Shown one piece after another: positions 14,993 through 19,908 of a DNA stretch of 21,878 nt (positions are counted from its first letter, which is position 1; each line of letters begins with the position of its first letter). Made by a program: the position numbers and the translations under genes. The stretch spans positions 1 through 21,878 of the IMG/VR virus record IMGVR_UViG_3300020159_002989; one strand, given 5' to 3'. The notes beneath the pieces were generated by a model, which searched no databases, was not told the origin of the DNA, and saw only the letters and a program-made list of their open reading frames with translations. The stretch comes from a virus.

Positions 14993-15493
14993 ATGGAACC
15001 TTTACTAATAGAATTAGAACCCTGGGAATACGAACACGCTTGCGATGTAGGAATACGCAGATACACCGCAAACTGGAACAAACAAGACGCCCCACATTAC
15101 GCAAACAAAAAACTGCAAGAAGACAATCGGACTGCACTAGTAGCATCAGCAGTCTGTGAACTAGCAGTAGCCAAACATACGAACAGATATTGGTCAGGTC
15201 ATGTATGGCACGCCACAGAACACCAAAAATATCGTCACATACCCGATGTAGGCAAAAACATTGAAGTACGCAGACTCAGAACACGAGAAGAAGCCGCAGT
15301 ACGAAAACACCAAAACAACATACAAAAACTCGTACTATGGGTCGCAAAACCAGTCATGCCAGAACTACGACAAATACACCTATACGGATGGATAACACAA
15401 ACAGACGCATGGCAACAAGGAACAGCCTCAGATTACGACCCCGAAAACACCAAAACCATACACATCAGCAAACTCAACAACCCAAACCTATAA
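14993..15493 (+). CDS. PD-(D/E)XK-like nuclease-fold phage protein
   Basis: A 166-residue protein of a type often seen in actinophages. The pattern ASAVCELAVAKHTNRYW, then HIPDVGKNIEVRRLRTREE, resembles the restriction-endonuclease fold: early Glu, Asp, then an E-V-R motif where ExK is usual. The following LVLWVAKPVMPELRQIHLYGW and TDAWQQG match the late strand and helix. The Lys-to-Arg change could mean a non-catalytic or altered enzyme. The frame is open upstream to 14948, but ATG 14993 directly follows start-associated element copy 3 and is clearly the better start. It is the second nuclease-fold gene in this operon; a relation to the one at 13355 is structural at most. Confidence 0.7.
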   Translation: MEPLLIELEPWEYEHACDVGIRRYTANWNKQDAPHYANKKLQEDNRTALVASAVCELAVAKHTNRYWSGHVWHATEHQKYRHIPDVGKNIEVRRLRTREEAAVRKHQNNIQKLVLWVAKPVMPELRQIHLYGWITQTDAWQQGTASDYDPENTKTIHISKLNNPNL

Positions 15494-15528
15494 AAAACCT
15501 GTGACCGCCGCGCAAATTTTTAAAAACC

Positions 15529-15558
15529 ACCCCCAACAGTCCCACAACAGATAAACTA
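15529..15558 (+). repeat. Start-associated element, copy 4
   Basis: CACCCCC, ACAGTC (15536-15541), 7 nt, AGATAAACTA (15549-15558), then AAACGACC and ATG 15567. TAAACT (15552-15557) ends 9 nt before the ATG. It stands in a true intergenic gap (15494-15566) with a CGCGC and AATTTTT tract upstream as in copy 3, so the conservation is not due to coding sequence. Confidence 0.7.
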
Positions 15559-15566
15559 AAACGACC

Positions 15567-15986
15567 ATGCCCAACAAACAAAAAAAACACCCCACCCCCG
15601 GCACCGAAATCCTCCAAGAAGCCTACAAAATCGTCAACCAAGACCGCCAAAACACCTACGGACACCCCAAAGACGACTACACCAAAGTCACCAACATCTA
15701 CCAAACCCTCACAGGACACCAACTCACCCTCACCGACGCACTCCTCTTCATGGTCTCCGTCAAACTCGCAAGACTCAAAACCAACCTAGATTTAGGACAA
15801 CTCCACTACGACACACTCCTAGACGCCATCGGCTACCTCACCTGCATCAACATGATTCACCAACCAGAAAGCACAACCAATGACAACCCCAAAAACACCA
15901 AAAAAGAAACAAACAATCGAACAAGAAATCAAACAAATAGAAAAAGAAACAACACAACTAAACCGAGAAATCCAAAAACTAGATAA
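15567..15986 (+). CDS. DUF6378-like phage protein with a low-complexity overlapping tail
   Basis: Residues 12-98 follow the pattern of the DUF6378 family of phage and bacterial proteins: EILQEAYKIVNQDRQNTYGH, then LTLTDALLFMVSVKLARLK and DTLLDAIGYLTCI. The layout recalls small all-alpha nucleotide-metabolism proteins, but the family's function is not established. After about residue 104 the sequence turns into an Asn/Lys/Thr/Arg-rich tail that coincides with another gene's frame (15880-16089). The real domain therefore ends near 15880 and the tail is probably a by-product of the overlap. The start follows start-associated element copy 4 with no Shine-Dalgarno. Confidence 0.75.
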   Translation: MPNKQKKHPTPGTEILQEAYKIVNQDRQNTYGHPKDDYTKVTNIYQTLTGHQLTLTDALLFMVSVKLARLKTNLDLGQLHYDTLLDAIGYLTCINMIHQPESTTNDNPKNTKKETNNRTRNQTNRKRNNTTKPRNPKTR

Positions 15987-16089
15987 AGAAATAGCCAAAC
16001 TCACCGAAGAACTCAACACACCCACCTCAGATAAACCTAAAAAACAAAAACAGGTTCAAAAATTTGTCGCACCACTACCCGCGCTGTAG
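15880..16089 (+). CDS. Coiled-coil small protein overlapping the DUF6378-like gene
   Basis: A 69-residue protein starting at ATG 15880 inside the preceding gene, in another frame, with 107 nt of overlap. It has a textbook heptad coiled coil (IEQEIKQIEKETTQLNREI, then QKLDKEIAKLTEELN) with Ile/Leu at a/d positions. The non-overlapping end is Lys/Gln-rich and finishes FVAPLPAL. The heptad makes this frame, not the DUF6378 frame, the likely selected one in the overlap. No membrane segment or catalytic residue is seen. Dimeric adaptor or scaffold-like function is a guess. It is the last gene of the C/A-rich plus-strand operon. Confidence 0.6.
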   Translation: MTTPKTPKKKQTIEQEIKQIEKETTQLNREIQKLDKEIAKLTEELNTPTSDKPKKQKQVQKFVAPLPAL

Positions 16090-16170
16090 TCCGAGTTTGA
16101 AAAGGTTGGCAGTCCCGTTTATGAAAACGATTTTTGACACTTCATTTTCGTTCGCAGTGGTGTGCTTGTG

Positions 16171-16341
16171 ATGCGTTTCCTTGTGCCTTTGTTGTTTGTG
16201 ATGGTCGCCATTTATTGGATTTGTGAGTTGTTGTGGTTTGTGTTTGTCACGAACTTCGAAAATGTTGTTGCTTCTTTTGTGATTTGTTTTGTTGCCGTGT
16301 TTGTTTATTGGTTTGTTCGTGCCTTACAAAAACTATTCTGA
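16171..16341 (+). CDS. Small membrane protein with two predicted transmembrane segments
   Basis: A 56-residue ORF that is almost entirely hydrophobic. Segment one is FLVPLLFVMVAIYWICELLW (residues 3-22). A short polar turn, TNFEN, follows, and segment two is VVASFVICFVAVFVYWFV (32-49), with basic residues at both ends. A two-helix hairpin of this size is compatible with a holin-like or accessory membrane protein, but no lysis enzyme is nearby and the role is unknown. There is no strong ribosome site before ATG 16171. TTGACA (16134-16139) lies upstream but without a good -10 box. The DNA is G/T-rich, in sharp contrast to the C/A-rich genes before it. Confidence 0.55.
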   Translation: MRFLVPLLFVMVAIYWICELLWFVFVTNFENVVASFVICFVAVFVYWFVRALQKLF

Positions 16342-16537
16342 CCATAGAGAGTGGCAACGCTGTCATCGTGAGGATACGAAGGCTAAGCGTGAGTGGCGTA
16401 GAGAGTATGAGCGTGAGCGTAAGAATGCTGAGCGTGTTGCTTTGTATGAGTTGTTGCCTGAGCCTGAGAGGTCTCGTAGGTTGGTGGCTAATGCGAGGCG
16501 AAGGTCGTTAGGTTTGCGTTGGCGTGTCGAAAAATAG
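16319..16537 (+). CDS. Small highly charged basic protein, hypothetical
   Basis: A 72-residue protein from GTG 16319, dominated by Arg, Glu and Lys (REWRREYERERKNAERVALY, then EPERSRRLVANARRRS). It probably forms one long amphipathic helix followed by a basic tail suited to nucleic-acid binding. The frame is open upstream to 16289, but that start would add hydrophobic residues that look like the overlapping membrane gene read in another frame. The 23-nt overlap with the membrane-protein gene suggests coupled translation. Codons are G/T-rich (CGT, GAG, GCT, TTG). No family recognised. Confidence 0.55.
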   Translation: MPYKNYSDHREWQRCHREDTKAKREWRREYERERKNAERVALYELLPEPERSRRLVANARRRSLGLRWRVEK

Positions 16538-16540
16538 TGC

Positions 16541-16560
16541 TACGGGTGGCTTACGGGTGG
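16541..16560 (+). repeat. Tandem 9-bp direct repeat upstream of a promoter
   Basis: TACGGGTGG occurs at 16541-16549 and 16552-16560, an 11-bp period that places both copies on one DNA face. It begins just after the preceding stop and ends 23 nt before the -35 box at 16584, a good position for an activator or repressor. A related CTACGGGTG recurs at 16998-17006. Confidence 0.5.
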
Positions 16561-16583
16561 TATGACTACTACTCATCTAATAC

Positions 16584-16612
16584 TTGACATACACTCAATA
16601 CCGTTATATACT
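16584..16612 (+). promoter_or_regulatory. Strong sigma70-type promoter TTGACA-17-TATACT, leaderless
   Basis: A perfect TTGACA (16584-16589), a 17-nt spacer and TATACT (16607-16612). The ATG of the next gene starts at 16620, 7 nt after the -10 box, exactly where transcription should begin. The mRNA is therefore predicted to be leaderless, as is common in Actinobacteria. No Shine-Dalgarno is present. Confidence 0.75.
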
Positions 16613-16619
16613 TAGACTT

Positions 16620-16769
16620 ATGAACTATCGTTACGATATTAAACCTGACATATACCCATCCACTAAGTGGTTAGTGATAGACACACAGAACCGCAACTGT
16701 CCTGTATCGTCACACAGCACACGGGCAGAGGCATACAAAGAGTGTCTGCGAATGGATAGAGGACGATAA
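16620..16769 (+). CDS. Hypothetical 49-residue protein, leaderless
   Basis: Begins MNYRYDIKPDIYPSTKWLVI and ends ECLRMDRGR. It looks like a small alpha/beta domain: two strands (KWLVIDTQNRN, PVSSHS) and a helix (TRAEAYKECLRMD). This resembles the short phage proteins that carry one strand-strand-helix unit, but no family is certain. The frame is open upstream to TTG 16584, but that codon lies in the -35 box, so ATG 16620 is the only sensible start. It is the first gene under the promoter at 16584-16612 and is followed 2 nt later by a membrane mini-gene. Confidence 0.65.
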   Translation: MNYRYDIKPDIYPSTKWLVIDTQNRNCPVSSHSTRAEAYKECLRMDRGR

Positions 16770-16771
16770 CG

Positions 16772-16882
16772 ATGAAACGCATCTACGGGGTGTTGCTCAA
16801 CATCTATCTCATTACTTTACTAATCGCAAGTATGTTATTCCTGTTTGGTTTCGCAGGCATGACATTCCCCCTAGACCAATGA
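16772..16882 (+). CDS. Single-pass membrane mini-protein (36 residues)
   Basis: A basic start (MKRIYG), then a continuous hydrophobic segment (VLLNIYLITLLIASMLFLF, residues 7-25) and a short polar end (MTFPLDQ). The ATG follows GAGGA (16758-16762) by 9 nt, inside the end of the previous gene. Translation is supported by the ribosome site, the tight spacing and the shared promoter. Function unknown. Confidence 0.5.
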   Translation: MKRIYGVLLNIYLITLLIASMLFLFGFAGMTFPLDQ

Positions 16883-16904
16883 TTGATATAAGGAGTGAAG
16901 TGTG

Positions 16905-16994
16905 ATGACTCGTCTGGTGGGGCTACTTATCCTTATTGCGGGCATATGGTTGTGGCGCAAAGGTATGGAGTATGAGCGTAGAGGCAGGCAATAA
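16905..16994 (+). CDS. Single-pass membrane mini-protein (29 residues)
   Basis: MTRLVGLLILIAGIWLWRKG followed by MEYERRGRQ: a short transmembrane helix with a charged cytoplasmic-type tail. AAGGAG (16890-16895) lies 6-9 nt before GTG 16902 or ATG 16905, one of the better ribosome sites in the window. It closes the mini-gene group at 16171-16994. The size and layout recall regulatory or holin-associated micro-proteins, but nothing specific can be assigned. Confidence 0.5.
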   Translation: MTRLVGLLILIAGIWLWRKGMEYERRGRQ

Positions 16995-17000
16995 CGCCTA

Positions 17001-17023
17001 CGGGTGCTACCCGAGTGCTACTC
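17001..17023. terminator. Two adjacent small hairpins between convergent genes
   Basis: CGGGT-GCT-ACCCG (17001-17013) is followed at once by GAGT-GCT-ACTC (17013-17023); both have the same GTGCTAC core. They lie between the plus-strand mini-genes and the minus-strand HNH stop, which the second hairpin overlaps. There is no U tract on either strand, so they are not classical intrinsic terminators, though the position suits transcription stopping. Confidence 0.3.
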
Positions 17024-17371
17024 CCAAGAGTGCTTCGCCAACCCCAAGTCGAACGCCAACTGAGGATGATTGCCGATTCGATTATGACAGTCCCGACACA
17101 CAGCAATACAGTTGTTTTCATCAACCACCGACCCGCCCTGAGACCGGCGCACCAACTCATGAATGTCCCTTGACGGCTTACGGACATAAGTAACCAGCCC
17201 ATCATGTTCAGCGAACACAGGACACGCAACACAATACGGGTGTTTGTTCAGCATCATCGCAACGAAGATGCGTCTTTCGACATCAGCAACTTCTCGTTTC
17301 GCCGACTTCTGCTTCAGCGGTTTAGTCGACCGTTTGAGGGGCGACCTTTTTAGCGGTTTGCGGGGCTTCAA
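17018..17371 (-). CDS. HNH endonuclease, short phage type
   Basis: A 117-residue HNH nuclease. The basic N-terminus (KPLKRSPLKRSTKPLKQK) should grip DNA. A CVAC pair (YCVACP) and CRDCH bind the structural zinc, and the catalytic motif runs HELVRRSQGGS, then ENNCIAVCRDCHNRIGNHP (about residues 71-105). Proteins of this build occur in many phages, sometimes near terminase genes, where they assist DNA cleavage at packaging. This one lies after a ribbon-helix-helix gene, with a 4-nt ATGA overlap, as the last of three genes on the minus strand. It is unrelated in layout to the larger HNH protein at 12828. Confidence 0.85.
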   Translation of the reverse strand: MKPRKPLKRSPLKRSTKPLKQKSAKREVADVERRIFVAMMLNKHPYCVACPVFAEHDGLVTYVRKPSRDIHELVRRSQGGSVVDENNCIAVCRDCHNRIGNHPQLAFDLGLAKHSWE

Positions 17372-17751
17372 CGCCGATTTCCGAAGTTCGAGTTATCGTT
17401 CTTCATCCACAAAATCTTCCCGCACTTCAGACATTCTTCTCTCCACGGGTAACTTCTACGAAACCCTGATGGGTGGTCACATTCCGCCATTGCAGATTCA
17501 GCCTTTTCGTTGGCGGAAACACGAAGAAACTCAGCCATGGAAATCCCCAAATGTTTGGCGCATTCCTCCCATTTCCGCTTGTCCTCAGTTGATGCTCGAA
17601 ACAAAACCTGTTCTTGTGCTGTTGAAGAGAGTTCGGTCCCGTCTTTGTCTTTCTTTTTCTTTGCAACCAGTCGAGACCGAGTTGGTTCCAAGGTTTCGGC
17701 GACCTTGTCCATCGCTGATTCCAGATTGTCCTCTGCGGGTGTGTTACTCAT
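17368..17751 (-). CDS. Ribbon-helix-helix-like DNA-binding protein with C-terminal zinc motif
   Basis: The middle of this 127-residue protein (VLFRASTEDKRKWEECAKHL, then GISMAEFLRVSANEKAESAM) has the strand-helix-helix pattern of Arc/CopG/DUF1778-type regulators. The C-terminus has CDHPSGFRRSYPWREECLKCG, a CxH plus CxxC zinc site. The N-terminal 45 residues are charged and probably disordered. Ribbon-helix-helix proteins bind inverted repeats as dimers; the palindrome at 18187-18200 and the dyad at 18207-18237, upstream of this operon's first gene, are candidate sites (inference). Start and stop overlap both neighbours by 4 nt. No toxin partner is evident. Confidence 0.7.
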   Translation of the reverse strand: MSNTPAEDNLESAMDKVAETLEPTRSRLVAKKKKDKDGTELSSTAQEQVLFRASTEDKRKWEECAKHLGISMAEFLRVSANEKAESAMAECDHPSGFRRSYPWREECLKCGKILWMKNDNSNFGNRR

Positions 17752-18170
17752 AAAACCTCCTGAACATATTCTTCTGCTTGTAAAACTGCGTCACGCAAAC
17801 CGTCTGACCACTGAAATAAGAGCATTGGAGCCCATTTTGCGTTCATCCACAACGGGATTTCGGCGTTTTTCGCCTGCTCCTCCCCAAAAGGTGCTTTTTG
17901 AGCAAGTGTTCTTTGTACTGCTGTCGCTCTGTCCTGCCAAGATGCCTGTTCGTCAAGCCATGCTTTTGCTTGGTCTAACTCGGATGGTGGGACTTCTTCG
18001 GTGTCGATGCCTAAATAGTTGGCGATTACGGCTACAACGGGACTGGCGGGCATGAGTTCTTTGACTTCGGAGTCTTCGATATCAATGTCGGAGTCCCCGA
18101 TGAAGCGACCAATCAAATCAACATAATCTTCGGGCATTCGGGCGACTAGGGAGGTGGGTGTATCTGCCAT
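17748..18170 (-). CDS. Hypothetical acidic protein, 140 residues
   Basis: An acidic, mostly helical protein (YVDLIGRFIGDSDIDIEDSE, SELDQAKAWLDEQASWQDRA, LFQWSDGLRDAVLQAEEYV). No motif, membrane segment or cysteine is present, and I do not recognise the family. It opens the three-gene minus-strand operon and overlaps the ribbon-helix-helix gene by 4 nt. The complement upstream of ATG 18170 contains TAAGGT ending 6 nt before it, a -10-like box without a Shine-Dalgarno, so it may also be leaderless. Confidence 0.7.
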   Translation of the reverse strand: MADTPTSLVARMPEDYVDLIGRFIGDSDIDIEDSEVKELMPASPVVAVIANYLGIDTEEVPPSELDQAKAWLDEQASWQDRATAVQRTLAQKAPFGEEQAKNAEIPLWMNAKWAPMLLFQWSDGLRDAVLQAEEYVQEVL

Positions 18171-18186
18171 ATGAATACCTTACCCT

Positions 18187-18200
18187 ATTTGTGTACAAAT
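18187..18200. promoter_or_regulatory. Operator-like palindrome in a divergent promoter region
   Basis: ATTTGT-GT-ACAAAT is a perfect 6-bp inverted repeat with a 2-nt centre. It lies 17 nt upstream of the minus-strand start at 18170 and about 35 nt from the -35 box of the plus-strand promoter. It could be the site of the ribbon-helix-helix protein encoded by the minus-strand operon. Confidence 0.5.
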
Positions 18201-18206
18201 CTCAGA

Positions 18207-18237
18207 AAGCCCAATAAAAAGGGGCACTTTTGGGCTT
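18207..18237. promoter_or_regulatory. 8-bp inverted repeat touching the -35 box
   Basis: AAGCCCAA (18207-18214) pairs with TTGGGCTT (18230-18237) across a 15-nt loop. The right arm covers the first two bases of the TTGACA at 18236, so a bound protein would block the promoter. Neither strand has a U tract directly after the dyad, so a terminator is less likely than an operator. Confidence 0.45.
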
Positions 18238-18264
18238 GACAATACGACTGTAAGGCTATATAAT
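18236..18264 (+). promoter_or_regulatory. Perfect consensus promoter TTGACA-17-TATAAT, leaderless
   Basis: TTGACA (18236-18241) and TATAAT (18259-18264) both match the sigma70/SigA consensus in all 12 positions, with the ideal 17-nt spacer. ATG 18271 follows 6 nt after the -10 box, where transcription should begin, so the metallophosphoesterase mRNA is expected to lack a leader. This is the strongest promoter visible in the window. Confidence 0.85.
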
Positions 18265-18270
18265 GGAAGT

Positions 18271-19077
18271 ATGGAAAAACTAGACAACACTAAACAAGCA
18301 GACCAAAGGGTCTTGTTTGCAGGCGACATTCACGGCGACATCAAGCACGCAGAGTGGGTAATCAAGCACGCATCGGAACAGGATTGTACGCACATCATCT
18401 CCGTAGGTGACTTCGGATATTGGGTTCACCAACCTCGTGGAGAGAAGTTCGTGAACCGTGTCGCACAACTCGCAGAGCAAGCACAAATCAAGTTCTTGTG
18501 GATTGACGGCAACCACGAAAACCACGACATCCTTCGTGACCTTACCGACAAGTACGGCAAGCACGCACCCATCAACACACCAAATGAGTGGTTGCAATAC
18601 ATCCCTCGTGGATGTCGTTTCACCATCGCAGGCAACATCCTGATGGGTTACGGCGGTGCGTATTCAGTTGACTGGTTAGACCGTGTAGAAGGAGAATCAT
18701 GGTGGCGTGGCGAACTCATCAACCCTTTCGATGTTGACCTACTTAGTAGCGAACCCGTTGACATCTTGATGACGCACGACGCACCGTATGACAACGGCAG
18801 GAAAATCACATACAAGGATGACCTACAAGTATCTATCGCACAACGACATCTCGTGAAGGAAATCCTTGACAAGGTGACACCACAGTTTCATGTTTGCGGA
18901 CATCACCATGTTCGTGAAACTTGGATGGACGGCGACACCGAAGTCAATGTCCTCGGGCGTGACGGCATGGGTGCGGAAAGCGTCCTGATATTGGACTTGT
19001 CACAACCCGAAGATGACCGAACATTTGATTTGGACATCGGAGTTGAGTTCAATCGACTTTTGGAAAGTTACAAGTGA
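18271..19077 (+). CDS. Calcineurin-like metallophosphoesterase
   Basis: A 268-residue phosphoesterase with the full dimetal signature: FAGDIHGD (DxH, residues 17-24), VGDFGYW (GD), IDGNHENHD (GNHE, about 79-87), LMTHDAPYD (H) and CGHHHVRE (GHxH). These coordinate two metals and cleave phosphomono- or diesters. The substrate could be RNA or DNA ends, cyclic nucleotides or phosphoproteins, and cannot be chosen from sequence. GxYGGAYSVDW and WW segments are typical of the phage/bacterial YfcE-Ser/Thr phosphatase-like branch. It heads a plus-strand operon with a perfect promoter and a leaderless start. The next gene overlaps its stop. Confidence 0.9.
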   Translation: MEKLDNTKQADQRVLFAGDIHGDIKHAEWVIKHASEQDCTHIISVGDFGYWVHQPRGEKFVNRVAQLAEQAQIKFLWIDGNHENHDILRDLTDKYGKHAPINTPNEWLQYIPRGCRFTIAGNILMGYGGAYSVDWLDRVEGESWWRGELINPFDVDLLSSEPVDILMTHDAPYDNGRKITYKDDLQVSIAQRHLVKEILDKVTPQFHVCGHHHVRETWMDGDTEVNVLGRDGMGAESVLILDLSQPEDDRTFDLDIGVEFNRLLESYK

Positions 19078-19346
19078 TGCGTAAAGGCAAAGAGCGGATG
19101 CCCGAACCTCGTCCGAAAGACGAGTACGAGACAGAAGCAGACAGATTACTCGCATACGCGCAGTTCGTAGCAGATACAAAATGCAGTGCGGTAGACCTCG
19201 GCGACTACTACTACGAGTATTCGGGTGATATCACGATTCTCGTGACTCACGACAAAGTCACAGCACACAACATGAAAACCGAAACTGTCGTGGTCGCACA
19301 ACCACAACCACCGACGGAAGCAGATTGGGCGTGGGCAATACGATGA
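19077..19346 (+). CDS. Hypothetical protein, 89 residues
   Basis: Starts MRKGKERMPEPRPKDEYETE. It is charged, with a helix (EADRLLAYAQFVADT) followed by a beta-rich part (GDYYYEYSGDITILVTHDKVTAH). No family or active-site pattern is recognised. ATG 19077 shares its A with the last base of the phosphoesterase stop (GTGATG); GTG 19074 is a one-codon-longer alternative. The stop overlaps the next ATG by 4 nt, so it belongs firmly to the operon. Confidence 0.7.
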   Translation: MRKGKERMPEPRPKDEYETEADRLLAYAQFVADTKCSAVDLGDYYYEYSGDITILVTHDKVTAHNMKTETVVVAQPQPPTEADWAWAIR

Positions 19347-19666
19347 GCAAACTCGAAATGGAAGATAGCACCAAAGAGACACGGCAACTAGCGGAAGTTT
19401 GGCATCGTCTCACAACACTTTTCCCGACAACACCACTGATTGCGACTGTAAGCGGAACTGCGTCCGAAAGCGAAAAGCAGTACGGTGCGTTCGCAAACGG
19501 TCAAGAAGCATACGAGTGGTATGTCAAGCAACCGTGGACTACGGTGCGCATCAGATTCGTACCATTACGCAACCCGAATATCAAACGGACATACAACGAT
19601 TTTTACAACCCGATGCGTCACGAAAATCTAGAAAAAGAATATAACCACACAATCAAGGAGATATAG
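19343..19666 (+). CDS. Hypothetical protein, 107 residues
   Basis: Starts MSKLEMEDSTKETRQLAEVW and ends EKEYNHTIKEI. One helix (ETRQLAEVWHRLTTLF), a beta segment (LIATVSGTA) and a FANGQEAYEWYVKQPWTTVRIRF stretch suggest a small alpha/beta domain. I recognise no family. ATG 19343 overlaps the previous TGA (ATGA) and was preferred to the in-frame GTG 19325, which would lie deep in the upstream gene. Confidence 0.7.
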   Translation: MSKLEMEDSTKETRQLAEVWHRLTTLFPTTPLIATVSGTASESEKQYGAFANGQEAYEWYVKQPWTTVRIRFVPLRNPNIKRTYNDFYNPMRHENLEKEYNHTIKEI

Positions 19667-19668
19667 AC

Positions 19669-19908
19669 ATGAATAAAACATATGAAGCAATAACAGTTGA
19701 CGACAACATCGTCGGTTCAACGATTATCGACATCCGTCCGATGACGGCAGACGAGATGAAAGCAGAAGGATGGGAGAAACGAGAAATCCCAATGGTTCTC
19801 GTCCTCTCTAGTGGCACAATCTTGTACCCGTCGCAAGACACGGAAGGCAACGATGCGGGTTCTCTATTCGGGAAAACCTCAGATGGTGTATCCATCGGTA
19901 TCTACTAA
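19669..19908 (+). CDS. Hypothetical protein, 79 residues
   Basis: Starts MNKTYEAITVDDNIVGSTII. It has a beta-rich pattern (IDIRPMTADEMKAEGWEKRE, IPMVLVLSSGTILYPSQD, GNDAGSLFGK) resembling small phage proteins whose GTxLYPSQDxEGN block recurs in actinophages; function unknown. AAGGAG (19655-19660) at good distance makes this the best ribosome site of the operon. The TAA stop shares its last base with the next ATG (TAATG). Confidence 0.7.
   Translation: MNKTYEAITVDDNIVGSTIIDIRPMTADEMKAEGWEKREIPMVLVLSSGTILYPSQDTEGNDAGSLFGKTSDGVSIGIY

Noticed and set aside
16020-16045. Fifth start-associated element (CAGATAAACC)
   Set aside because: It lies inside the coiled-coil coding frame, lacks ACAGTC at the right distance, has an extra C in the core and no start codon follows.
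12000-16080. CRISPR array or tandem repeats in the C/A-rich region
   Set aside because: The visual repetitiveness comes from biased codons (CAA, ACC, AAA, CTC); there are no regular repeat-spacer units, and the ORFs are continuous.
16620-16769. Start at TTG 16584 giving a 61-residue protein
   Set aside because: That codon is part of the TTGACA -35 box; the promoter spacing puts the transcript start at ATG 16620.
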